Source of the DNA: Candidatus Binatia bacterium
Lineage (GTDB): Bacteria > Desulfobacterota > Binatia > UBA12015
Length of the DNA stretch: 64,000 nt
Reading direction: 5' to 3'
Assembly (NCBI GenBank): GCA_029248525.1
Contig: JAQWJE010000008.1
Span: 124,001-188,000 of the forward strand
Part shown: one piece after another, positions 33,856-41,829 of the stretch
Numbering within the stretch: position 1 is the first letter of the stretch
How the letters are laid out: every line of letters begins with the position of its first letter
Position numbers and translations under genes: made by a program
Notes under the pieces: model-generated
The model's input: only the letters and a program-made list of their open reading frames with translations
The model's database searches: none
What the model was told of the DNA's origin: nothing

Positions 33856-35064
33856 ATGCGCTTGTCGCAGAGACTGCAGGCTGTAGCGCCGTCGGGGACC
33901 ATGGCCGTGACCAGCGAGATTTTTCGTTTGCGAGCGTCCGGTGTCCGCGTACTCAATTTCGGAGCGGGAGAGCCTGATTTTGAAACTCCCGAGCGGATCG
34001 GTGCGGCTGCGCGCCGGGCGATCGCGGACGGCCAGACACGCTATACGCCCGCAGCGGGGCTCCCCGAGTTGCGGGAGGCAATCACGGCCAAGATGTGGCG
34101 CCTGAACCGGCTCGAAATCTCACCGCAGCAGGTGGTCGCGACGACTGGGGGCAAACACGCGCTATCGCTTGGCCTGATGGCGCTGCTCGATCCGGGGGAC
34201 GAGGTCCTGATCCCGGTGCCATTTTGGACCAGCTATGGTGCTATGGTGCGATTGGCGGGCGGTACGCCGGTGTTTTTGCCGACCGCCGCCGAAGATGGAT
34301 TCAAGCTCCGCCCCGACCAGCTGGCCGCAGCCATCGGTCCGCGCACCCGTGCCCTTTTGCTCAACAGCCCCTCGAACCCGACAGGCGCGGTCTATTCAGC
34401 AACCGAGCTTCAATCTCTAGCCGACGTGATTGTTGGCGCGACGAACGTCAGTCTGTTGAGCGACGAGGTTTACGAGTTGCTGCACTTCGATGGGCCCCGA
34501 CCGCCGCATATTCTTACACTGCGTCCGGAACTCCGAGCAAAGTCCCTGATCATTAATTCGGTTTCGAAAAGTTACGCGATGACGGGTTGGCGAGTTGGCT
34601 ATGCGGTGGGCCCCGAGGCGTGGATTGAGGCCATGATTACGCTGCAGGGACAGACCACCACGGGGACCAGTTCGATCTCTCAGGTAGCCGCGGCCGAGGC
34701 CCTGCGAGGTGGTTCCGATGAGCAGGCGATGGTGGCGGAATTCCGTCGTCGCCGCGCCTTTACCTGTGAGCGGTGGCACGATTTGTCGGGCGTCTCTCTC
34801 GTGGATCCGGGCGGGGCATTTTATGTCTTTCCCGATGTTCGTCGATTGCTCGAGGGTTCCCCGAAGGGCCGCGAGGTCGGAACTACGGCAAGGCTTTGCG
34901 AGCAACTGCTCGCCGAGGAGCGCGTGGCCTTGGTCCCCGGGGAGGCCTTCGGAGCGCCCGGGTATGTTCGGATGGCTTATACCGCCTCGCTCGCGGATCT
35001 CGAGGAGGGGATGTCCGGCATCAAACGGATGGCTGGACGGCTTGCGACGGGCGTTGCCGGCTAG
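33856..35064 (+). CDS. Pyridoxal-phosphate aminotransferase, aspartate aminotransferase type
   Basis: 402 residues, fold type I aminotransferase of the I-gamma type. It shows NFGAGEPDFETPERI, TRYTPAAGLPELREAI, NSPSNPTGAVYS, SDEVYELLHFDG, the PLP Lys K238 in SVSKSYAMTGWRVGY and the C-terminal Arg in PGYVRMAYTAS. Likely acts on aspartate or a broad set of amino acids. It is followed tail-to-tail by the haem protein gene with a 4-base overlap, so no terminator fits between them. Confidence 0.9.
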   Translation: MRLSQRLQAVAPSGTMAVTSEIFRLRASGVRVLNFGAGEPDFETPERIGAAARRAIADGQTRYTPAAGLPELREAITAKMWRLNRLEISPQQVVATTGGKHALSLGLMALLDPGDEVLIPVPFWTSYGAMVRLAGGTPVFLPTAAEDGFKLRPDQLAAAIGPRTRALLLNSPSNPTGAVYSATELQSLADVIVGATNVSLLSDEVYELLHFDGPRPPHILTLRPELRAKSLIINSVSKSYAMTGWRVGYAVGPEAWIEAMITLQGQTTTGTSSISQVAAAEALRGGSDEQAMVAEFRRRRAFTCERWHDLSGVSLVDPGGAFYVFPDVRRLLEGSPKGREVGTTARLCEQLLAEERVALVPGEAFGAPGYVRMAYTASLADLEEGMSGIKRMAGRLATGVAG

Positions 35065-37877
35065 TTCTGGCGCGCCAGGGGGACACGCGTTCCCTGATAG
35101 TTGAGAATGGCTTCTTCGATTGGTTCTGCGGGCTTCGCCGGATCCGATACAAACTCCAGAGCAAGACCTAGAGCATCACTGGTCCGGAAGCTTCCGTCAG
35201 TCATTTCCTGAAGATCTGTCGTAGGTCCATTGACCATGCCGAGGGAGAGTTGGGTTCCGGATCGAGTGACTTCCAACTGCATCGCGATCAGCGGGATTCC
35301 GTAGTTTCCGAGGTAACGATCATATCGATGGGGCCCGTCCAGGGCGAGCAGGTCGGCTACCGTCCAGGGGCTCTGCCGGTGGCGCGTGATCTCGCGAATT
35401 CTCGCCACGGTTTGCGCTGTGACGGGCTCGTCGGCGTGACCGAAGCTGCGCCGCAGGAAGGTGAGGATGGCTGCAATCGCTTCATCGTCAAGCACCGCAG
35501 GATCGTCATGGCTCGGCATGTTGAGATTCCAGGTTTCGTCGTCGATTTGAATTGGGCCGGTGAGTCCGCCAAGGACGATCCGAATGAGCCACTCGTCAGA
35601 ATCTCTCACCCATGCAGCGCCGACCAACGACGGTGCCTGACCGGGGATACCGCGTCCCGAGGAGCCGTGGCATGAAGCGCAGACGTCTTGATAAAGTTCT
35701 CCGCCCTTCCGGAATCGTTCGAGCTCGTCGGACGAAAGTGGTCGAGCTCCGCCGGGCCGCGGATCGCCCGGCCAGGTGAAGTGCGAGCGAATCGGGCGAA
35801 TCTCATCGCTCTCGTCTGCCAGCAGGGCATGCGGCCCTGCGAGCGCGATACGACTCGCCCCCGGAAGTCGCTGCGCTGCTGCGATTCCGTTGACCAAGGC
35901 CGTCCGCTTTGCTTTCTGGTCGAGGCTTTGCACGCGATCGAGGAGCTGGACCGTAGCCGGTCCGGGGCTCGGCGCGGCGCGAATGGAGGCAAATGCGGCC
36001 GTCGTCACTTCGGTGAGGAAGCGGTCGCGGGCCTCATTCGTCGTCGCGGCCTCATCTTCCTCCAGCAAAATCTCCAATGCTTGCGATTCGAGTCCGTCTA
36101 GTCCTGAGAGGACTGCGTGTGAGAGGAGCGGGTCGGCCCCCCGGCCGAGCTGCAGCATCTGTGGGAGGGGCCTTTCGGCCGGGGGCAGGGCCCCCATGGT
36201 CAGGACTGCCTGCAGCCGAACCCGTGGATCAGGGTCCTCGTCCGCGCGGCGGAGCAGCTCCCGTCGCTCGGCCTCGGTGCCGTCGAGCATGGGCTCGAAG
36301 GCACGCAGCGCCGCGACTCGAACGGCAGGTTGCGCGTCGGCCAGACCCTGACGAAAGGTTGCTTGATCGAGCTTGTGGAGCAGCGACAGCGTCCACAGAG
36401 CATGGATACGCCCCGTGGACGAAAAATTCTCCAGGGCGCGAAGCGAGGCAATGGTTTCAGGAGCATCTCGGTAGACCAGTTGCCGCTGGGCGCGATCCCG
36501 CACCCAGCCGTTGGGGTGGTCGAGCCCGGCTAACAGTTCCGCTGTGGTGGTCATCGGTGGCGGGACGTAATCGATGGGCCGATCCTCTCGGACGACCCGC
36601 CACAGACGGCCGCGGGCCCCCGAATTCTCGAGCCCCTGGTCCCGAATGTATTCGTCGAGGTAGTCCGAGACCATTTCCGCATGCTGGACGATGCCGCGAT
36701 ACATATCGACAATATATAGAGCCCCGTCGGGGCCAATCTCGGCATCGACGGGCCGGAAGCGCTCATCGGTCGAGACCAGAAATTCTCGCTCTCCAAAGCT
36801 TTCATCGGGGTAGAGCTTGTGAACGGCCTGCATCTCGGTGCCATCAGTCTGAATCTCGAAATGTGTGACCAGATTGCCTGCAGATTCGGGAACAAAGGCG
36901 TCCCCTTTGAACTCGGGGCCGAACTGGTCGCCGCGCTGGATGGCTACGCCGCTGACTCCCGTGGGGCCGCGTTGGCGACCGTCGGGGCGCAGCGTGCCGC
37001 GCAGATAGGCTCGGTTGAGGCCGGGAGCTACGCGAATGCCGTGCACCTCTTCCCCATCGGTCAGAGGTAGATTGACTCCGGGCTTGGACCATGAGGCGGC
37101 CGTCGCAGCCTGGCGCATGGCATAGCTACCCGGGATCGCATCGGCGTAAAGAAAGCCGGAGTTGTGGTTGTAGTAGAGTCGCCCTTCATCATCCTGCGCA
37201 AGGCCCCATTGCCCCCGGGCCGGTGTTTGCTCCACCACCAGGCCGTCCGGATCCAGGCGGAGTCGCCGCCGAGATTTCGCATTATAGATCCAACCGTCGA
37301 TGCCGGCGAGCAAGCCGTTTTCCTGATGCTCCGGATTGTTGCCGACCATGGCGTATTCGCCGAGGCGCTCCCGAATGGCGCAGGTGCCTGTATTCTCCGG
37401 ATCGCGACACAGCCAAAGGGTGCCGGGCTCGGCGACCAGAACCCCCTCGGGCAGGACGCGGACGGCCCGTGGCATGACCAGGCCGTCGAGGTAGACCCGG
37501 CTCGTATCCATCTGCCCGTCGTGATCGGTGTCCTCGAGGATGACGATTCTACCGGAGGGCTCGTCTTCCCCGCTGGCGGCAAGGTCGCGCATATAACCAC
37601 GCATCTCGACAACGTAGAGACGGCCCTGATCGTCCCAGTCGATGGCGACGGGTTCGGCGATCAGGGGTTCGGATGCGACCAATTCGACCCGGAATCCCGG
37701 CGGGGCCAGCAAGGTGGCCTGTTCCTCTGCCGGGCTCAGGATCGGAGCTGGCAGGATTTTGATGCGGGACAGAATTTCTTCCGGGGAAGGTCCCAGCCAG
37801 AGACGAAAGGCCGCATAGCCGCCGACCCCGAGAAGCAGGGCGCCGATGACGGTATATTTCAAAACTCGCCGCAACAT
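35061..37877 (-). CDS. PVC-type membrane-anchored haem-binding dehydrogenase: beta-propeller, HEAT-like repeats, cytochrome c
   Basis: About 938 residues. An N-terminal anchor (MLRRVLKYTVIGALLLGVGG) is followed by a six-bladed propeller (about 60-450) with repeated GRIVILEDTDHDGQMD-like turns, a HEAT-like helical region (about 470-650), then a mono-haem cytochrome c with CASCHG at 733-738, and a short C-terminal beta domain. This layout recalls the TIGR02604-type proteins abundant in Planctomycetes, thought to oxidise sugars or other substrates in the periplasm. The ATG at 37877 has GGA seven bases upstream; one at 37907 adds ten residues. The substrate is unknown. Confidence 0.82.
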   Translation of the reverse strand: MLRRVLKYTVIGALLLGVGGYAAFRLWLGPSPEEILSRIKILPAPILSPAEEQATLLAPPGFRVELVASEPLIAEPVAIDWDDQGRLYVVEMRGYMRDLAASGEDEPSGRIVILEDTDHDGQMDTSRVYLDGLVMPRAVRVLPEGVLVAEPGTLWLCRDPENTGTCAIRERLGEYAMVGNNPEHQENGLLAGIDGWIYNAKSRRRLRLDPDGLVVEQTPARGQWGLAQDDEGRLYYNHNSGFLYADAIPGSYAMRQAATAASWSKPGVNLPLTDGEEVHGIRVAPGLNRAYLRGTLRPDGRQRGPTGVSGVAIQRGDQFGPEFKGDAFVPESAGNLVTHFEIQTDGTEMQAVHKLYPDESFGEREFLVSTDERFRPVDAEIGPDGALYIVDMYRGIVQHAEMVSDYLDEYIRDQGLENSGARGRLWRVVREDRPIDYVPPPMTTTAELLAGLDHPNGWVRDRAQRQLVYRDAPETIASLRALENFSSTGRIHALWTLSLLHKLDQATFRQGLADAQPAVRVAALRAFEPMLDGTEAERRELLRRADEDPDPRVRLQAVLTMGALPPAERPLPQMLQLGRGADPLLSHAVLSGLDGLESQALEILLEEDEAATTNEARDRFLTEVTTAAFASIRAAPSPGPATVQLLDRVQSLDQKAKRTALVNGIAAAQRLPGASRIALAGPHALLADESDEIRPIRSHFTWPGDPRPGGARPLSSDELERFRKGGELYQDVCASCHGSSGRGIPGQAPSLVGAAWVRDSDEWLIRIVLGGLTGPIQIDDETWNLNMPSHDDPAVLDDEAIAAILTFLRRSFGHADEPVTAQTVARIREITRHRQSPWTVADLLALDGPHRYDRYLGNYGIPLIAMQLEVTRSGTQLSLGMVNGPTTDLQEMTDGSFRTSDALGLALEFVSDPAKPAEPIEEAILNYQGTRVPLARQN

Positions 37878-37974
37878 CGCTGTTCCGTTTTTAGTCGATC
37901 CTGACATGGATGCAACGCATCGAACCAGGCTGCCGTTTGCCGATTGAGCTGTGCGATGATTGGGGTGAGACGCG

Positions 37975-38688
37975 ATGGGCAGTTGGAAATTTCTTGTCGG
38001 GGGGAGTCTGGCCCTGGGCCTGCTGGGCGTTCTGGTGCTCGCAGCGGCATGGTTCTGGCGGGCCCGACTCTACCGAACTCTTTTCCATCCTGTGGTGACG
38101 GCGCGTCAGTCCAGCTTTTTTCGAGAATTCCCTGTGCGCGCCGGAGACGTTGTCTTTTTGGGGGACAGCCTCACCAGTCAGGCGCGATGGGGCGAGCTCT
38201 TTCCCGGTGTGGCGGCGCGAAATCGCGGAATCTCCGGAGATACCACCGCGGATGTTCGCGCCCGGCTGCGAGAGATTACCTCGGCCGCACCAGCGCAGAT
38301 CTTTTTGATGATCGGAACAAACGACCTCGGGTTGGGTCTCTCGGAGGAAGTTGTGCTGCAAAATATTGACGCGATTCTCGAAGAGATCCGCATCGAGAGT
38401 CCACGGACCGAAGTTTTTGTGCAGACGCTCCTGCCGCGCAGCCGTGGCTATGCTGCCCGAATTCGTTCGGTGAACGAAGGCCTGATCGCATTGGCCGACC
38501 GCAGGGGATTGCGCTGGATCGATGTGGGCGGCGCGATGAGTTCGGCGGAGGGTGCGCTTCGAGCGGATCTCACCGGTGATGAGCTACATCTTCTGGGTCC
38601 GGGCTATGAAATTTGGAAAACAACGCTGGCGCCCTGGGTGGGGCCGTCGCCGCGTCCGCTTGCCGGAAAAACTTTGGAGGAGCAATGA
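37975..38688 (+). CDS. SGNH/GDSL hydrolase, membrane-anchored
   Basis: 237 residues. A signal anchor spans about 5-28. All blocks are present: GDSLTSQ (S65 nucleophile), NRGISGDTTADVRARL, MIGTNDLG (Asn) and GDELHLLGPGYE (Asp/His). The family includes esterases, lipases and acetyl-esterases of cell surface glycans, so an extracytoplasmic location is likely. The next gene starts within its stop codon (ATGA), which implies joint expression with the duplicated unknown protein. In contrast to the SGNH-like protein at 4167, this one is fully equipped. Confidence 0.88.
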   Translation: MGSWKFLVGGSLALGLLGVLVLAAAWFWRARLYRTLFHPVVTARQSSFFREFPVRAGDVVFLGDSLTSQARWGELFPGVAARNRGISGDTTADVRARLREITSAAPAQIFLMIGTNDLGLGLSEEVVLQNIDAILEEIRIESPRTEVFVQTLLPRSRGYAARIRSVNEGLIALADRRGLRWIDVGGAMSSAEGALRADLTGDELHLLGPGYEIWKTTLAPWVGPSPRPLAGKTLEEQ

Positions 38689-39980
38689 AGCAACAGGGAA
38701 CTGACTACGCGGGACCGTTTGATCCGACTTGGCATTTGGGCTCGCTAAGCCGGCAGGCGTTGGCTGAATTGGGTCGCGAATACCTCCTGCATGGTCACTT
38801 GCAGGACCGGGTCGGTCTGCCGTTGGTATTTTTTGGTTGGGGTGAGCCGGCGATGACAGAGCTATCGATTGAGGAGTGGATGGGCGCGAGCCCGATCTAT
38901 TCCGAACGCATGCAAAAGGCACTTGGTTTTGTCGGCCATGATGTGGGCACGGTTTTTAAAAATCTGCAGTTCGATATCGGAGCGCCTCACCAGTTCATGG
39001 ACTTCCAGTTTCGACTGGATACACCCGAATATGGCGAGTTCTGGTTGGCGCATTGCGGTGCCCTGATGGATGTCGAACCACATGGGGAGGAGCGGGTACG
39101 GCGGATGTGCCATGACGTGGAGGACCCCACCTTTGATGCAACGGCCGCGGCGACGCACCCGCGCATGAAGATGCGCGCCATCCATCGCCCGCCGCGGATT
39201 CCGGATTTCCGGATGCCGCATTGTCGCTGGAAGATTTTTATCGACGAGACTGGCGAGGCCAGCGAGCCTCACTCCAACCTGGCCCTGTTGCGTCAGTCGA
39301 AGGCGGCCCAATTGGTTCTGGAGCGGCCGAGCACGGATGCCGAACCGGGCGGGTGGGCCGATTACTCCGGAGCGTTCGACCCCGGATTCCAACTGGAGGA
39401 TCTCAGCCATAGCGCAGGTGTCCTCGTCCTCGATGAGATAGCGCTGCAGAGTCATTTGTTGGCACGAGCGCTGCATCTCTCGGCCGAGCAGCGGTGGGGA
39501 GCCGAAGCCGCCTCCCGGTTGGCGGATGAACAATGGGAAGGCATTGCCGCACTGACGGCGCTGCGCATGATGCGGGCCTTCCGCATTGTGGACGAGGATG
39601 CTGCGGCCATTGCCAAGTTGTTTCAGGTACACCCGACATTTCACCCGAGAGCCTATGTGGACTTTCGCGTGTCGATGCCCGCGGCCGATCGCGTGCGCAT
39701 CGCGTTCCATGATTCTCCGGCGTTTGACGAGTCTGACGATTGTTCCTGGTTTGCGGGTTTGCGGCCCGAGGGGCATCCGGCGCTGGATGCGATCGCACAG
39801 GTGGTGAACCCCCTGGCGCGACTGACTCCGGTTGAGCCTTCCGGGGGCGCCCGTTTCCAGTGGGATATTGTGGTCGATCCGAGTGCCGATCCGGTCAAGC
39901 CACCCCGGTCTCTCGCGTTGGGGCAAATCAGCAAGGGCGCCAGCTTTCAGTTCGAGAGACGTCGGCTGCCGAGGGCCTGA
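38685..39980 (+). CDS. Unknown protein built from two homologous halves
   Basis: 431 residues, no signal peptide, function not recognised. It contains an internal duplication of about 215 residues: DYAGPFDP (7-14) versus DYSGAFDP (226-233), PHQFMDFQF (101-109) versus PRAYVDFRV (321-329), FDATAAATHP (150-159) versus LDAIAQVVNP (367-376), and RWKIFID (181-187) versus QWDIVVD (392-398). Each half ends with a beta-strand-rich segment. The ATG at 38685 overlaps the SGNH stop and has GGAGG four bases upstream, so expression with that hydrolase is likely. I cannot suggest a chemical role. Confidence 0.75.
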   Translation: MKQQGTDYAGPFDPTWHLGSLSRQALAELGREYLLHGHLQDRVGLPLVFFGWGEPAMTELSIEEWMGASPIYSERMQKALGFVGHDVGTVFKNLQFDIGAPHQFMDFQFRLDTPEYGEFWLAHCGALMDVEPHGEERVRRMCHDVEDPTFDATAAATHPRMKMRAIHRPPRIPDFRMPHCRWKIFIDETGEASEPHSNLALLRQSKAAQLVLERPSTDAEPGGWADYSGAFDPGFQLEDLSHSAGVLVLDEIALQSHLLARALHLSAEQRWGAEAASRLADEQWEGIAALTALRMMRAFRIVDEDAAAIAKLFQVHPTFHPRAYVDFRVSMPAADRVRIAFHDSPAFDESDDCSWFAGLRPEGHPALDAIAQVVNPLARLTPVEPSGGARFQWDIVVDPSADPVKPPRSLALGQISKGASFQFERRRLPRA

Positions 39981-40037
39981 TTTGTCGAGGAATCGTCTGG
40001 CTTGTTTCTGGTGGTAGCGAGGTCTAAGTACATCCCC

Positions 40038-40385
40038 ATGCCCAAGACAAAGACAATCGACTGGATCTACGAGCGCAAAGGTTGAACTTCCTGTGTTCGT
40101 GCTTCTGCGTTCGTAGAAGCCCAAAAGATCACCATCAAGGAAACCGTGCCTGCAAGTCGGAAGCTGCAAGCGGAAGACGCTGAGAAAATCGCTCGCGCTT
40201 CCCGGAAAATGATTGTCATGAAGGGCCGCAAGGTCGAGGAGTTCCAGGTCGGGGCTGCGACGACTCCCGAGGCGGTCAGCGCCATGCTGGGCAATACCGG
40301 AAATATGCGGGCACCTTTGCTGCGGGTAGGCTCTCTGGTGTTGGTTGGTTTCAATGAAGAGGTCTACAGCGAAGCCCTGTCCTGA
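40038..40385 (+). CDS. Predicted selenoprotein: ArsC/Spx-like thioredoxin-fold protein with U-T-S-C motif
   Basis: 115 residues when the in-frame TGA at 40083-40085 is read as selenocysteine. The reading MPKTKTIDWIYERKG-U-TSCVRASAFVE continues in the same frame to 40385. The U16-T17-S18-C19 stretch matches the CxxC of ArsC/glutaredoxin-like proteins, and the remainder ends with GNTGNMRAPLLRVGSLVLVG and FNEEVYSEAL, a thioredoxin-fold pattern with a cis-Pro loop. A SECIS-like hairpin follows at 40101-40120. The alternative, two short pieces with a GTG at 40146, would leave the redox motif untranslated. The ATG has GAGG about 14 bases upstream, which is distant; a GTG at 40011 is in frame. Function is probably thiol redox chemistry. 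Confidence 0.72.
40101..40120 (+). promoter_or_regulatory. Putative bacterial SECIS element in the selenoprotein mRNA
   Basis: GCTTCTGC-GTTC-GTAGAAGC: an 8-bp stem (40101-40108 with 40113-40120; seven Watson-Crick pairs and one G-U pair) and a four-base loop whose first base is G. It begins 15 bases after the TGA, with 23 bases between TGA and the loop. This fits the known rules for bacterial SECIS hairpins recognised by SelB: a short stem near the UGA and a G at the start of the apical loop. The stem lies inside coding sequence, as in other bacterial selenoprotein genes. Confidence 0.6.
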
Positions 40386-40421
40386 TCCTCGATCAAGCCA
40401 GTCCCCTCGATTTCGGCAGGC

Positions 40422-41354
40422 ATGCAATTGAACGGGGAGGACTCGGCCCGGTCCGGTATCGTTGCTGGTCTGCTCGCCTACCTTTGGTGGGGCCTTGTGA
40501 CAGCCCTCTATTATCGTGAACTCGATCAAGTTCATGTGCTCGAGTTGATTTCCTGGCGCGCTCTCGGTGGACTCCCGATCTGCCTGGCGATTCTGGCCAT
40601 GCCCCCGGGGCTCTCTCGGCTCCGGGAAGCAATGCGCTCCCCGGGCGCACTTCGCATGCATGGCGCGTCGGTCGCGATGTTGGTGGGGAATTGGTTCGTT
40701 TTCATCTACGCGGTGCGCGAAGAGCGGTTGACCGAGGCCAGCCTCGGCTACTTCCTGAACCCGCTGGTATCCGTGCTGCTTGGACGCTTTTTTCTCGGGG
40801 AGAAACTGGTCGGCCGGCAGGGATGGGCTCTCGGGTTGGCCGGCGTCGGGGTCGTCGTGTTCGCCGCTTCCCTGTGGCGAGGCAGCGGAAATTTTCTCGA
40901 GGGTTTCGTCTGGATTCCTCTTGTTCTTGCTCTCTCATTCGGATTCTACGGCCTGCTGCGCAAGCAGATGACTGCGGACTCGATTACAGGTTTGACGATC
41001 GAGGTCCTTTTGATCTTCCCCTTTTTTCTGGGGATAGAGTTGTGGCTGATGCGCGAAGGCGTGGCTGCGATCGGGCGCGGGGACCCCGGGTTGGACTTCC
41101 TGCTCCTCGCCGGGGGGCTGGTCACGGTTGTGCCGCTGGCGCTCTTCGGGTTTGCCGCGCAGCGCCTTCGGTTGAGTACGGTGGGGCTGCTGCAATACGT
41201 CAGTCCGACTTGCCAATTTATTCTGGCGGTCCTGGTCTTCGGAGAGCCGCTTACGGCAGGCCGGTTGATAGCGTTTCTTCTGATCTGGAGCGCTTTGGGG
41301 CTCTACAGCAGGGAGTCGTGGCTGGTCGCGCGGCTTGGCGCCGCGCGACCCTGA
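40422..41354 (+). CDS. rarD: EamA/RarD family transporter
   Basis: 310 residues, about ten membrane spans. It has the RarD marks: an early YLWWGLVTALYYREL block, a WRxLxxLP-like element, ASLGYFLNPLVSVLLGRFFLGEKL, a QMTADSITGLTIEVL segment and TVGLLQYVSPTCQFILAVLVFGEPL near the end. The EamA superfamily exports metabolites; the RarD substrate is unproven. It starts 36 bases after the selenoprotein and ends 14 bases from the oppositely oriented lipoprotein gene. Confidence 0.9.
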   Translation: MQLNGEDSARSGIVAGLLAYLWWGLVTALYYRELDQVHVLELISWRALGGLPICLAILAMPPGLSRLREAMRSPGALRMHGASVAMLVGNWFVFIYAVREERLTEASLGYFLNPLVSVLLGRFFLGEKLVGRQGWALGLAGVGVVVFAASLWRGSGNFLEGFVWIPLVLALSFGFYGLLRKQMTADSITGLTIEVLLIFPFFLGIELWLMREGVAAIGRGDPGLDFLLLAGGLVTVVPLALFGFAAQRLRLSTVGLLQYVSPTCQFILAVLVFGEPLTAGRLIAFLLIWSALGLYSRESWLVARLGAARP

Positions 41355-41368
41355 ACCTCGAGCTGAAA

Positions 41369-41614
41369 CTACTTTTGGACGTTCTTCTTGAAGATTGCCT
41401 CGGCCTTGTCGGCGGCGGCTTCGGCGCGTTCGGCGGCCTGATTGGCTCGAAGTGCCGCCGCCTCGGCTCGGGCGGCGGCCTGATCGGCCTGCTCGGCGGC
41501 AACCTGTTGGGGGCTTGGCCCCTTGGCGCTGCAGCCCGAGAGAGCGATTCCTGTCACAAGCATGATGGCCGCCACTATCTGACGCCCAGTCGTTCGATTT
41601 CCGGTCATTTTCAT
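41369..41614 (-). CDS. Small Ala-rich lipoprotein, alanine-zipper/Lpp type
   Basis: 81 residues. A type II signal peptide ends in the lipobox ALSGC (Cys about 28), followed by SAKGPSPQQVAAEQAD and a regular heptad run of Ala-Xaa-Ala with Arg/Glu (residues about 40-72), typical of a trimeric alanine zipper, and a Lys-ended tail (FKKNVQK). Lpp-like proteins tether the outer membrane to peptidoglycan by a C-terminal Lys; whether this Lys is used so is unknown. The ATG at 41614 is chosen because GGAGG lies six bases upstream. Confidence 0.82.
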   Translation of the reverse strand: MKMTGNRTTGRQIVAAIMLVTGIALSGCSAKGPSPQQVAAEQADQAAARAEAAALRANQAAERAEAAADKAEAIFKKNVQK

Positions 41615-41829
41615 CCCCATCCTCCACTTCAGCACGCGCCGAAAAGGCCGCGGCAAATTCGCTCCAAGGGTGCCACAGGGACCCTTGTCGAACAACCGTA
41701 ACGCCATGCCTTGAGAGTGTACCCTTCGCTTTGCTAATGCAGAGTGGGTTTATTGACTCCGGCCCGGGTTCGCCGAGAGCCCTGTTCGGAGGTTCTTTTC
41801 TTCTCGGTCCTGGCGGAGGTTCAGTCGCA

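Noticed and set aside
40146-40385. A separate 79-residue gene beginning with GTG at 40146
   Set aside because: It starts in the middle of a thioredoxin-fold domain, has no ribosome-binding site, and is in the same frame as the upstream ATG and TGA. Selenocysteine read-through explains it better.
38862-40661. A 599-codon open frame on the minus strand opposite the duplicated protein and selenoprotein
   Set aside because: No motifs and biased composition. It would also cover the SECIS region by chance only; coding evidence on the plus strand is much stronger.
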